Shown: one piece after another, positions 1 to 6,371 of the stretch | Layout of the letters: each line of letters begins with the position of its first letter | Position numbering within the stretch: the first letter of the stretch is position 1 | Assembly: GCA_024691265.1 (NCBI GenBank) | Contig: JAILNT010000077.1 | Coordinates: forward strand, 1 to 10,536 | DNA length: 10,536 nucleotides | Direction: 5' to 3' | Source of the DNA: Treponema sp. | GTDB lineage: Bacteria; Spirochaetota; Spirochaetia; Treponematales; Treponemataceae | The notes under the pieces: model-generated | The model's database searches: none | The model's input: the letters and a program-made list of their open reading frames with translations, nothing else | Told to the model about the DNA's origin: nothing | Program-made: the position numbers and the translations under genes

Positions 1-681
1 AACTCCATAAAGCTGGGATACATTTATTATACCAAGACCTCTTATTTCCATATGATGGCTTATAAGAGCGTTAGGACCTGTTCCCATAAGCGAATTACCA
101 TTAACACATCTTATTTCAACAATATCATCAGCAACAAGACGATGTCCACGTTCAACAAGTTCTAGTGCAGTTTCACTTTTACCAACACCACTTGCACCCG
201 TAATAAGAATACCAAGACCATAAACTTCAACAAGGACTCCATGCAAAGTTCTTCTCGGTGCAAAAATATTACTGAATACACGAAGTAATCTGCTAGAGAA
301 TTCTGTAGAATCCAAATCAGTTTGCAAAATTGCACAACTAGAATCTTTAGCAATATTTAGAAATTCATCTGAAGGTACTAATGAACGGGTAAAAATAATA
401 CAAGGAATATCAAAAGAAAAAAGCTTATTGATTGTCTCCATAGTGTGTTCATTATGGAGTTTCTGGAGATATGCAAATTCACCTCTACCAACAATTTGAA
501 CTCGCTGGAAAGCAAAAGATTCATAAAAGCCAGAAAGAGCCAGCCCAGGTCTATTAATATCAGGAACAGTAATAGCATGAGTAAGACCTTTCCGTCCTCC
601 GAGACACTTTAAATTTAGAGCATCATGTCCTTTTAAATCCAAATCAAGCAAATCAAGCACTGTAAAGCTTTTTTCAGGCAT
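1..681 (-). CDS. hprK: HPr kinase/phosphorylase, 3' end cut by window edge
   Basis: Bifunctional cytoplasmic enzyme that phosphorylates a regulatory serine of the phosphocarrier HPr with ATP or pyrophosphate and also removes that phosphate. 227 codons are visible of the roughly 310-320 usual for the family. The N-terminal HPrK domain covers about residues 1-130. The catalytic domain begins near HGVLVEVYG with H147, followed by Walker A GASGVGKS (162-169), RGHRLVADD ending in D185 and D186, and the HPrK signature MEIRGLGIIN (211-220). Spacing of H147, K168 and D185/D186 matches the Lactobacillus casei enzyme (H140, K161, D178/D179) with a constant offset of 7. ATG at 681 is chosen because it follows a good promoter directly; an in-frame GTG at 699 lies just inside an upstream stop and has no better ribosome site. 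No Shine-Dalgarno is visible. The C-terminal third lies outside the window, so nothing can be said of ptsH downstream. Confidence 0.96.
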   Translation of the reverse strand, partial: MPEKSFTVLDLLDLDLKGHDALNLKCLGGRKGLTHAITVPDINRPGLALSGFYESFAFQRVQIVGRGEFAYLQKLHNEHTMETINKLFSFDIPCIIFTRSLVPSDEFLNIAKDSSCAILQTDLDSTEFSSRLLRVFSNIFAPRRTLHGVLVEVYGLGILITGASGVGKSETALELVERGHRLVADDIVEIRCVNGNSLMGTGPNALISHHMEIRGLGIINVSQLYGV

Positions 682-688
682 ATCGATA

Positions 689-717
689 ACTATACACACT
701 CATTGCTTTTTTTTCAA
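689..717 (-). promoter_or_regulatory. sigma-70 type promoter of hprK, predicted leaderless
   Basis: On the minus strand a -35 TTGAAA (717-712) is followed by a 17-base spacer and a -10 TATAGT (694-689). Seven bases separate the -10 box from the hprK ATG at 681, so the predicted transcription start falls on the start codon or one base before it. It lies just beyond the hpf terminator, which makes hprK an independent transcription unit. Confidence 0.7.
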
Positions 718-725
718 GCAAAACT

Positions 726-786
726 AAAAAGCCCTTGTATCTGAATAAAAATGTAAAAACATCTCAAACAAATACAAGGGCTTTTT
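726..786. terminator. bidirectional Rho-independent terminator after hpf
   Basis: A perfect 15-bp inverted repeat (726-740 with 772-786, core AGCCCTTGTAT / ATACAAGGGCT) has A/T runs at its outer ends, so either strand gives a stem followed by U residues. The 31-base loop contains a small ATGT-AAAA-ACAT hairpin (751-762). It lies 28 bases past the hpf stop and upstream of hprK. The loop is longer than usual, but the perfect stem and flanking T runs support termination of the rpoN-hpf direction. Confidence 0.8.
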
Positions 787-814
787 TTATGTTATGACAA
801 CAACTTGTCAGCAA

Positions 815-1105
815 TTACTTTTTTTCTTGAATCTTGTCCTTTTCCTTCTTGACCTTAGTATCAAGAACGTCCATGAGCTTATTCAAACCAGCTGCAAAAT
901 CAAAATCATCACTTGTTACATGACCATTTGCACCCCATTTGAAATTGATTGTTGCATCGAAATAGAACTTCTTGTCCTCACGTACACGAAGAATCAAGTC
1001 AACAATCAAATCCTCAGCATACTTGATACGGTCAAGTTTTTTATTTATAAGATCTGTCTGATCCTGCTGAAAACTGAAACCCACTGCCGTAACTGACTTA
1101 TTCAT
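815..1105 (-). CDS. hpf: short ribosome hibernation promoting factor (HPF/RaiA family)
   Basis: Predicted 96-residue protein of the short HPF/YfiA type, which binds the 30S decoding channel and helps to inactivate or dimerise 70S ribosomes in slow growth. The residue pattern fits the beta-alpha-beta-beta-beta-alpha fold: an N-terminal strand with SVTAVGFSF, a helix DQTDLINKKLDRIKYAEDLI, strands around VDLILRVREDKKFYFDATINF, then a long C-terminal helix with AAGLNKLMDVLDTKVKKEKDK and a lysine-rich end. The C-terminal dimerisation domain of long HPF is absent. ATG at 1105 is preferred over an in-frame TTG at 1111, because AAAGGAG (1118-1112) is six bases from the ATG but abuts the TTG. It lies downstream of rpoN as in the proteobacterial rpoN cluster, has its own promoter, and ends at a strong terminator. 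Identity rests on fold-like pattern, size and context rather than on a sharp motif. Confidence 0.8.
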   Translation of the reverse strand: MNKSVTAVGFSFQQDQTDLINKKLDRIKYAEDLIVDLILRVREDKKFYFDATINFKWGANGHVTSDDFDFAAGLNKLMDVLDTKVKKEKDKIQEKK

Positions 1106-1111
1106 GTACAA

Positions 1112-1118
1112 CTCCTTT
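1112..1118 (-). promoter_or_regulatory. ribosome binding site of hpf
   Basis: AAAGGAG reads on the minus strand six bases before ATG 1105. It decides the start codon and shows that the organism does use Shine-Dalgarno initiation for some genes, in contrast to hprK, rpoN and ctp. Confidence 0.8.
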
Positions 1119-1120
1119 CA

Positions 1121-1140
1121 GAACTTCATTTCTGAAGTTC
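1121..1140 (-). repeat. hairpin in the hpf 5' leader
   Basis: A perfect 8-bp inverted repeat, GAACTTCA and TGAAGTTC, with a four-base loop lies two bases upstream of the hpf Shine-Dalgarno. In the transcript the upstream AACTTC arm could also pair with GGAGTT (1115-1110) at the ribosome site through one G-U pair, so the two pairings would exclude each other. It may instead be an operator or an mRNA-stabilising stem; its role is not shown by sequence. Confidence 0.55.
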
Positions 1141-1164
1141 CATTATTTTGATCTGTCTATACAT

Positions 1165-1193
1165 ATTATATATCAGAATATTCAGAAAATCAA
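1165..1193 (-). promoter_or_regulatory. sigma-70 type promoter of hpf
   Basis: On the minus strand TTGATT (1193-1188), a 17-base spacer and a perfect -10 TATAAT (1170-1165). The predicted start near 1158 gives a leader of about 53 bases that holds the 8-bp hairpin and the Shine-Dalgarno. hpf can therefore be expressed apart from rpoN, although no terminator separates the two. Confidence 0.7.
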
Positions 1194-1250
1194 AAAAACT
1201 TTTCATTTTTAATCTAAAAGACAAAATTTTTCATTTCCAAACAATATTTT

Positions 1251-2729
1251 TCATCTGGCATATGAAGAATCTATATTAAGTTCCACTCGATATTTAGCAA
1301 CTGTTCTTCTAGCAATAGTTATACCTAAATTTTTCAGCATATCAGAAATCTTCTGGTCAGAAAGTTTTTTCTTATCATTCTTATGATTCTCTAATATTTT
1401 CGAAATTTCATTCTTTATAAAATCTTTAGAATCAACAGGCGATGCATTCTCATAATCACCACCTTTTACAGAATTAGAGAAAAAATACTTAAAAGGGAAA
1501 GTTCCCCATTTGCATTTCAAAAATTTCTCATTTGCAAGTCTACTGACAGTTGATTCATGAACTTTAAGAATTTCTGCCATATCTCTTTGGCGGAAAGGAA
1601 CTATATACCCTGGTCCTTTTTCAAAAAAAGAATGCTGAACATCAAGTAAAATCTTACTTGCATTCTCTAAAGTTGAAGCTCTAAACGATAAATCATTTAT
1701 AAAATTCTTAGCATCAAGAATGAGTTTTTCACCATCTTTACCTAACTGTTTATGATTATCCATAAAAGATTTAGAAATAGAAACTTCAGGGAGATTAGCA
1801 TTTGAAAGATTTATTTTATATAGAATTTTAGGCTCACCCTCAATTGCATTTACATCAATAACTTCATCAATAAACACATCTGGACTAATTTCATAAGAAT
1901 TACTGCTACCATAATCAGAAGCAGGAAAGGGATTAAGAGTTTTTATAAATGCAATAGCTTTATCTAAATCATCTTCAGTAACATTAGAGCACATATCAAT
2001 AATTGCAAGTTCTTTTTCAGAAAGTGCAAATTGACTTTTTCGCTCTTTTACAAAAGCTTCTATCTTTTTCAAGATTCTATGGCTCTGGGGATTTTCCATA
2101 AAAGAATTATTAGAAAGAAGAAATATAACCAGCTCTTTATTAGCACTATCCGTCTTATAAGCAGAATAATCAGAAAAAAAAGATTCAGTTTGAACAATCA
2201 AGCTTTCCCAAACATTCTTCACGGCACAACCTACAGGTTCAAGATTTTGAACAAGATGCAGACATTTGTCAAAAATCGATTCTTTTCCCTTTGCAATAGA
2301 TTCAGGAGCAAGAATATGATAGCCCTTGCTGTCAAGATTATAAACTAAATCCTCACATAGTTCTTTTTCATCATTTTTTAGTTTAAGCATATTAATCTGA
2401 TGAATAAGATGGTGCTGTAAGCTTTCCTTTGTATCAGGTGAAGATTCCAAAGCTTTTTGAAAATCGTCACTAGCTTGAACAGCCGATGCCGAAACCTTTT
2501 TTATTTCATGAATTGTGCTTTTAGACCTTTCATTATAATTAAACTCACCATCAAATGAATTATCTGATATTTCAAGAGCAGGATTTTTTGCAACTTCGTC
2601 GTATATTTTTTCTTTTAAATCTTCTGTGCCCATTGCCAGAAAATTCATAGACATTATCTGTCTCTGACTCATAACCTGAGCCTGAGCCATTTTTTGACTC
2701 TGAGATAATCCAAATCCGATACCTGACAT
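1251..2729 (-). CDS. rpoN: RNA polymerase sigma-54 factor
   Basis: Alternative sigma factor that directs RNA polymerase to -24/-12 promoters and needs AAA+ enhancer-binding activators. The 492-residue protein has the full family layout. The Gln-rich region I (about 5-55, with SQSQKMAQAQVMSQRQIMSMNF then NPALEI) contacts activators. An acidic, variable region II follows, then the core-binding domain. Next comes a helix-turn-helix with RQRDMAEILKVHESTVSRLAN, followed by GTFPFKYFFS, which contacts the -12 element. The C-terminal RpoN box ARRTVAKYR (473-481) reads the -24 element; its usual final Glu is Val here. ATG at 2729 puts region I at the very N-terminus as is normal. There is no Shine-Dalgarno, and an extended -10 box ends six bases before the ATG. 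It is divergent from the DUF1015 gene across 48 bases and upstream of hpf. Confidence 0.97.
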   Translation of the reverse strand: MSGIGFGLSQSQKMAQAQVMSQRQIMSMNFLAMGTEDLKEKIYDEVAKNPALEISDNSFDGEFNYNERSKSTIHEIKKVSASAVQASDDFQKALESSPDTKESLQHHLIHQINMLKLKNDEKELCEDLVYNLDSKGYHILAPESIAKGKESIFDKCLHLVQNLEPVGCAVKNVWESLIVQTESFFSDYSAYKTDSANKELVIFLLSNNSFMENPQSHRILKKIEAFVKERKSQFALSEKELAIIDMCSNVTEDDLDKAIAFIKTLNPFPASDYGSSNSYEISPDVFIDEVIDVNAIEGEPKILYKINLSNANLPEVSISKSFMDNHKQLGKDGEKLILDAKNFINDLSFRASTLENASKILLDVQHSFFEKGPGYIVPFRQRDMAEILKVHESTVSRLANEKFLKCKWGTFPFKYFFSNSVKGGDYENASPVDSKDFIKNEISKILENHKNDKKKLSDQKISDMLKNLGITIARRTVAKYRVELNIDSSYAR

Positions 2730-2735
2730 TCTTTA

Positions 2736-2744
2736 AATATAGCA
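2736..2744 (-). promoter_or_regulatory. extended -10 promoter of rpoN, predicted leaderless
   Basis: TGC-TATATT reads on the minus strand (2744-2736), an extended -10 element, six bases before the rpoN ATG. No good -35 is seen at 16-18 bases. The predicted transcription start is the A of the start codon. The element sits in the 48-base divergent region with the DUF1015 gene. Confidence 0.5.
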
Positions 2745-2762
2745 TATTTTAGAGATTTTAGA

Positions 2763-2768
2763 TATATT
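2763..2768 (+). promoter_or_regulatory. possible -10 box of the DUF1015 gene
   Basis: TATATT followed by a T run lies nine bases before the ATG at 2778. The -35 region is weak (nothing close to TTGACA at 16-18 bases) and there is no Shine-Dalgarno, so this would give a leader of only two or three bases. AT-rich sequence makes a chance match quite possible. Confidence 0.35.
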
Positions 2769-2777
2769 TTTTTTGAT

Positions 2778-4004
2778 ATGAACAGCTTAGAAAACCTTGG
2801 AATAAAACTTCCTAACATCTTAATTCCGAATAATATAGACACTTCTACATGGAGTGTTATAGCTTGTGACCAGTACACACAGGACAAAGAATACTGGGAA
2901 AAAGTAAAGGCTTCTGTAAAGAATAAACCTTCAACTTTAAATCTTATACTTCCAGAAATATATCTAGAACAAGAAAATAAAGCTGAACTTATAAAAAAAA
3001 TAAACATGACAATGACAGAATATCTTTCAGCTTCTATCTTCAAAGAATATCCTGAAAGTTCCATGTATATCGAAAGAACTTTCCCTGACGGCAGAACGAG
3101 AAAAGGATTTGTAACTGCTATCGACCTTGAAAAATATGACTGGAAAAGCAACAGTAAATCATTAATAAGAGCAACAGAAGCAACAATAAAAGAAAGAATA
3201 CCAGCAAGAAAAGCAATAAGAGAAAATGCAAGCCTTGAACTTCCACATATAATGCTTTTAATAAATGACAAAAATAACCTGCTAATGACTACAGCAAAAG
3301 ACATTGCAGAAAAATCACCTTGCTATTCAGGCAGCCTAATGCAAAACGGAGGCAGCATAAAAGGCTTTAATATAAACAAAAATAATTGTGAAGAAAAAAT
3401 AAAAGCAGCACTTGAAAAAATAGCCGATGAAAACACCTGTAAAGATGGCAGCATATTCTTATTTGCAGTGGGAGATGGGAATCATAGCTTAGCCTCTGCA
3501 AAAGCCGTATGGGAAGATGCAAAAGCAAATGGAGCAGAAATGGATTCAGCTTTAAGATATGCTCTCGTAGAAATTGTGAATATATATGACACAGCATTAG
3601 AGTTCAAACCTATCCACAGAGTTTTATTTAACACTGATAAAAACGACCTGACAAAATTCTTAGAAAGCAAATTAAAAATCGAGCATGAAGAAATAGCTCC
3701 TAATGTTCTAAAATTAGCTTTCAAGACAGAATCAAAAGAACTTTTAATAAGCCACTTACAGCCTGTATTAGATGAATATTTAACAATACACAAAGAAAGC
3801 AAAATAGATTACATACATGGAGATGATGAAGTAAAAAAAATCACAGAAACAAATCCAAACTGTACAGGACTTTTACTTGAAGATGTATCAAAAGATGGCT
3901 TTTTCACAACAATAGCAAATAGAGGTGCCTTGCCAAGAAAAAGCTTTAGCATGGGTGAAGCTGATGAAAAAAGGTTTTATCTTGAATGCAGGAAATTAAA
4001 ATAG
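2778..4004 (+). CDS. DUF1015 family protein, function unknown
   Basis: A 408-residue, apparently cytoplasmic protein of the DUF1015 family, whose biochemical role is not known to me. Conserved stretches seen in order: WSVIACDQYTQDKEYW (25-40), LILPEIYLE (56-64), ERTFPDGRTRKGF (99-111), the Arg/Glu-rich RATEATIKERIPARKAIREN (131-150), VGDGNHSLASAKAVWE (231-246) and NIYDTALEFKPIHRVLF (268-284). The GDGNHSLA motif is the most diagnostic and looks like a ligand or metal site, but that is inference. No signal peptide or membrane segment is visible. The ATG at 2778 gives the usual N-terminus (a short leader before IPNNIDTSTWSV). It is divergent from rpoN and 70 bases upstream of ychF on the same strand, with no terminator between them. 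Confidence 0.88.
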   Translation: MNSLENLGIKLPNILIPNNIDTSTWSVIACDQYTQDKEYWEKVKASVKNKPSTLNLILPEIYLEQENKAELIKKINMTMTEYLSASIFKEYPESSMYIERTFPDGRTRKGFVTAIDLEKYDWKSNSKSLIRATEATIKERIPARKAIRENASLELPHIMLLINDKNNLLMTTAKDIAEKSPCYSGSLMQNGGSIKGFNINKNNCEEKIKAALEKIADENTCKDGSIFLFAVGDGNHSLASAKAVWEDAKANGAEMDSALRYALVEIVNIYDTALEFKPIHRVLFNTDKNDLTKFLESKLKIEHEEIAPNVLKLAFKTESKELLISHLQPVLDEYLTIHKESKIDYIHGDDEVKKITETNPNCTGLLLEDVSKDGFFTTIANRGALPRKSFSMGEADEKRFYLECRKLK

Positions 4005-4013
4005 CTTTTATAA

Positions 4014-4042
4014 TTGCATAAATGCTTTATAGAAGTTAATAT
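4014..4042 (+). promoter_or_regulatory. possible promoter of ychF
   Basis: TTGCAT (4014-4019), a 17-base spacer and TAATAT (4037-4042) lie in the 70-base gap before ychF. The -10 box matches the consensus at only four of six positions. The predicted leader would be about 26 bases and contain GAGGA (4058-4062), which is 12 bases from the ATG, farther than usual. ychF could equally be cotranscribed with the DUF1015 gene. Confidence 0.35.
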
Positions 4043-4074
4043 TAAACATATTTTCTTGAGGACTTATCAAAGAT

Positions 4075-5211
4075 ATGAAATTGACATGTGGTATCGTAGG
4101 ACTTCCAAACGTAGGAAAGTCAACTATTTTTAGTGCACTTACAAAAGCACCAGCATCTGCTGAAAATTATCCATTCTGTACAATAGATCCAAACGTAGGT
4201 GTTGTTGATCTTCCAGATGAACGCCTTGATTTCATGGCAAGCGTATTCCAGCCAAAAAAGAAGATTCCTGCAAGCGTTGACTTTACAGATATCGCCGGTC
4301 TTATAAAAGGTGCAAGTAAGGGAGAAGGCTTAGGAAATCAATTCCTTGCAAATATTCGTGAATGTACAGTTATCGCTCATGTAGTACGCTGTTTTGATAA
4401 CCCTGACATTCAGCACGTTAGAGATGATGCAAAAACAGACGCTCCTATAGACCCAGAAAGTGATATACTCACAATCAACTATGAACTTGCACAGGCTGAC
4501 CTTGACACCATCACAAAAAGACAGGAAAAAGTTACAAAGCAGATTCGTGCAATGGGAAAAGAAGAAGAAAAGAAACTTCAGCACTATTTCACAGCAGTAG
4601 AAAAGATAAAGCCATTATTGCAAGATGGAAAAAGTGCCCGTATGGCAGAACTTACAGACGATGAAAAAGCTGCTATATATGACTTACACCTTCTTACATT
4701 CAAGCCACAGATTTTCGTTTGTAACATCGATGAAGATACAATAGAAGCAGGCACAAATAAATATGTTGAAACTGTAAAGAAAATTGCAGCTGAAGAAAAA
4801 TCAGAAACTGTAGTTATTTGTGGAAAATTTGAAGCAGACCTTTCTGAAATTACAGATGAAGCAGACAGAAAAGAATTCATGGACTCTGTTGGCTTAAAAG
4901 AAAGTGGACTTACAGTATTAAGCCGCCATGTATATCATCTTATGGGACTTAGAACCTTCTTCACAGGCGGACCTGATGAATGTCGTGCATGGACAATACA
5001 TACAGGAGACAAAGCTCCTCAGGCAGCCGGAGTAATACATACAGACTTTGAAAAAGGCTTTATAAAAGCAGAAGCATATTCAGTTGATGACCTTCGTCAA
5101 TATGGTACAGAAGCAAAAATAAAAGAAGCTGGAAAGTATCGTCAGGAAGGAAAAGAATATGTAGTACAAGACGGAGATGTTTTGTTCTTCAAATTCAATG
5201 TTACAAAGTAA
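4075..5211 (+). CDS. ychF: redox-/ribosome-associated ATPase YchF (OLA1 family)
   Basis: Obg-like P-loop NTPase that prefers ATP and associates with ribosomes; in the family it influences stress responses and translation of some mRNAs. The 378 residues compare with about 363 usually. Motifs in order: G1 GLPNVGKS (9-16), YPFCTIDPNVGVV (32-44, switch region), G3 DIAG (72-75) followed by GASKGEGLGNQFL, and NIDE (217-220), the divergent G4 that replaces NKxD and explains the relaxed base specificity. A charged coiled-coil region lies around 140-185. The C-terminal TGS-like domain (about 290-375) includes FFTGGPDECRAWTIHTG and the terminal block with EYVVQDGDVLFFKF. The ATG at 4075 places Walker A at the family's normal distance from the N-terminus. 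All motifs are intact. Confidence 0.98.
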   Translation: MKLTCGIVGLPNVGKSTIFSALTKAPASAENYPFCTIDPNVGVVDLPDERLDFMASVFQPKKKIPASVDFTDIAGLIKGASKGEGLGNQFLANIRECTVIAHVVRCFDNPDIQHVRDDAKTDAPIDPESDILTINYELAQADLDTITKRQEKVTKQIRAMGKEEEKKLQHYFTAVEKIKPLLQDGKSARMAELTDDEKAAIYDLHLLTFKPQIFVCNIDEDTIEAGTNKYVETVKKIAAEEKSETVVICGKFEADLSEITDEADRKEFMDSVGLKESGLTVLSRHVYHLMGLRTFFTGGPDECRAWTIHTGDKAPQAAGVIHTDFEKGFIKAEAYSVDDLRQYGTEAKIKEAGKYRQEGKEYVVQDGDVLFFKFNVTK

Positions 5212-5230
5212 TCATTAGTCAAAATATATA
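5201..5230 (+). promoter_or_regulatory. possible promoter of the secreted nuclease-like gene
   Basis: TTACAA (5201-5206), overlapping the end of ychF, an 18-base spacer and TATATA (5225-5230). The predicted start is near 5237, just before the inverted repeat that covers the ribosome site. The AT-rich context makes this uncertain. Confidence 0.35.
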
Positions 5231-5241
5231 AAAACATTTGG

Positions 5242-5290
5242 AACTCCTTAATTTTTTTTATTTTCACAACAAATAAAAAGGTAAGGAGTT
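5242..5290 (+). promoter_or_regulatory. RBS-sequestering hairpin upstream of the nuclease-like gene
   Basis: AACTCCTTA (5242-5250) is the exact reverse complement of TAAGGAGTT (5282-5290), which contains the AAGGAG Shine-Dalgarno (5283-5288) eight bases before the ATG at 5297. Inside the loop, TTTTATTT (5256-5263) can also pair with AAATAAAA (5271-5278). The stem would therefore hide the ribosome site behind an anti-Shine-Dalgarno. It is not a normal terminator, because the T run lies inside the loop. A switch, a thermosensor or a translational brake are possible roles; only the pairing is directly seen. Confidence 0.6.
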
Positions 5291-5296
5291 TCAAAA

Positions 5297-6256
5297 ATGA
5301 AAAAAATACTTACTTTTTCTTTATTAATTTTTACAGTTTTTATAAAAGTCGAATGTACAACAATAAAAATAGCAACATGGAATCTGCAAACCTTTTTTGA
5401 TAGCACAACAGAAGGAACAGAATATAAAGAATTCATAAATCCCAAATCACATTGGAACAGAGAATCTTATATAGAACGTCTTGATAGAACTGTAAAAGCT
5501 TTCAAAAAAATAAACGCAGATATATTAGTATTAGAAGAAATCGAAAACAAAAATATTCTTTACGATATCCATAACTTTGATAGTGCAACATTCCTTAAAA
5601 ACAAAGTATATAAATACGCGGCTTTTGCAAAAAATGAAAATGCTGCTATAGGCTGTGCAATTTTATCACGCTACCCTATTGAAAAAATTAAAATACATTC
5701 TATCTACATAAAAAACGGAAAAGACTCAAATCCTGATTTAAGACCAATAATAGAAGCAAAAATAAATATAAAAAATAAGACAATAACAATATTTGCAAAC
5801 CATTGGAAATCAAAAGCAAGAAGCAGCGACAGTAACTACTGGCAAAATTACCAGGAACAATGTTTAGCTAGCCAAATAGAAAGACTTATAGAAAAAAATG
5901 CAAATGAAATCGTTATAGCATGCGGAGATTTTAACAAGGATATAAATGAATTTAGCTTAATAAAAAATAATGCATTTGGTAATAAAAACAACATACTTCT
6001 ATCTGAAAAACTAGCAGTATATTCTCCGTGGATAGATGTTAACGACAAATACAAAGAAATCGGAAGCTATTATTACAAAAATACATGGAGCAAACTAGAC
6101 CATTTTTTTATAAGGGGGAATATAAAAATAAAAGCTTTTTACCCTATGCAAAAAGGCGACTGGTCAAAAAAAGAATCTACCCCCTATAAATATAATATAC
6201 GCACTGGTAAGGGATATTCAGACCACTTGCCATTAATATGCATTATAGATTTTTAG
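5297..6256 (+). CDS. secreted endonuclease/exonuclease/phosphatase family protein
   Basis: Predicted metal-dependent phosphodiesterase of the DNase I-like EEP fold, exported from the cytoplasm. The first 20 or so residues form a signal peptide (MKK, then a hydrophobic run to about residue 16, ending KVEC-T). The mature 300 residues show the family motifs in order: IATWNLQ (N29), LVLEEIENK (metal-binding Glu 80/81), ANHWKSK (H169), ACGDFNKD (D211, N213), LDHFFIRG (D268, H269) and a final YSDHLPL (catalytic H310). Substrate cannot be read from sequence; extracellular DNA or RNA, or a phospholipid headgroup, are all possible. AAGGAG eight bases before the ATG fixes the start, and that site is buried in a 9-bp inverted repeat. 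Cys20 follows Glu, so it does not fit a usual lipobox. ychF ends 85 bases upstream. It is more A-rich than ychF in base use. Confidence 0.88.
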   Translation: MKKILTFSLLIFTVFIKVECTTIKIATWNLQTFFDSTTEGTEYKEFINPKSHWNRESYIERLDRTVKAFKKINADILVLEEIENKNILYDIHNFDSATFLKNKVYKYAAFAKNENAAIGCAILSRYPIEKIKIHSIYIKNGKDSNPDLRPIIEAKINIKNKTITIFANHWKSKARSSDSNYWQNYQEQCLASQIERLIEKNANEIVIACGDFNKDINEFSLIKNNAFGNKNNILLSEKLAVYSPWIDVNDKYKEIGSYYYKNTWSKLDHFFIRGNIKIKAFYPMQKGDWSKKESTPYKYNIRTGKGYSDHLPLICIIDF

Positions 6257-6307
6257 TAAAGCTATTTTCTTATAATACAGACTAATACACCCTTATTGAG
6301 ACAAATA

Positions 6308-6336
6308 TTGACAACTAATTTTCATTAATGTATCAT
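6308..6336 (+). promoter_or_regulatory. sigma-70 type promoter of the small membrane protein gene
   Basis: A perfect -35 TTGACA (6308-6313), a 17-base spacer and -10 TATCAT (6331-6336). The predicted start near 6343 gives a leader of about 29 bases holding GGAGG (6354-6358). This is the closest match to consensus in the window. Confidence 0.75.
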
Positions 6337-6371
6337 GTGCGAAGATTAAAAATGGAGGTTTTAGAGATTTT

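Noticed and set aside
162..578. Two short minus-strand open frames inside the hprK region
   Set aside because: They lie in another frame of the same strand as hprK, whose 227 visible codons carry all expected motifs; the translations are low-complexity Leu/Phe-rich sequences without motifs or ribosome sites.
1106..1111. TTG start of hpf two codons upstream
   Set aside because: The Shine-Dalgarno AAAGGAG would abut the TTG with no spacer, whereas it is six bases from the ATG at 1105.
1199..1258. Repeated TTTTTCATYT-like words between rpoN and hpf
   Set aside because: Short T-rich words recur often by chance in AT-rich intergenic sequence; spacing is irregular and no stem or tandem unit is formed.
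2669..3304. 211-codon minus-strand open frame antisense to the DUF1015 gene and overlapping the rpoN start
   Set aside because: Its Ser/Leu/Ile-rich translation is the mirror of A-rich coding sequence, it has no ribosome site, and both genes it overlaps are well supported.
5242..5290. Inverted repeat after ychF as a Rho-independent terminator
   Set aside because: The T run lies in the loop, and the second arm is followed by TCAAAAATG rather than by a T run; the second arm contains the next gene's ribosome site, so a leader structure fits better.
5297..5360. Nuclease-like protein as a lipoprotein anchored at Cys20
   Set aside because: The residues before Cys20 (KVE) do not fit a bacterial or relaxed spirochaetal lipobox, which expects a small residue at -1 and a hydrophobic one at -3; a signal peptidase I substrate is more likely.
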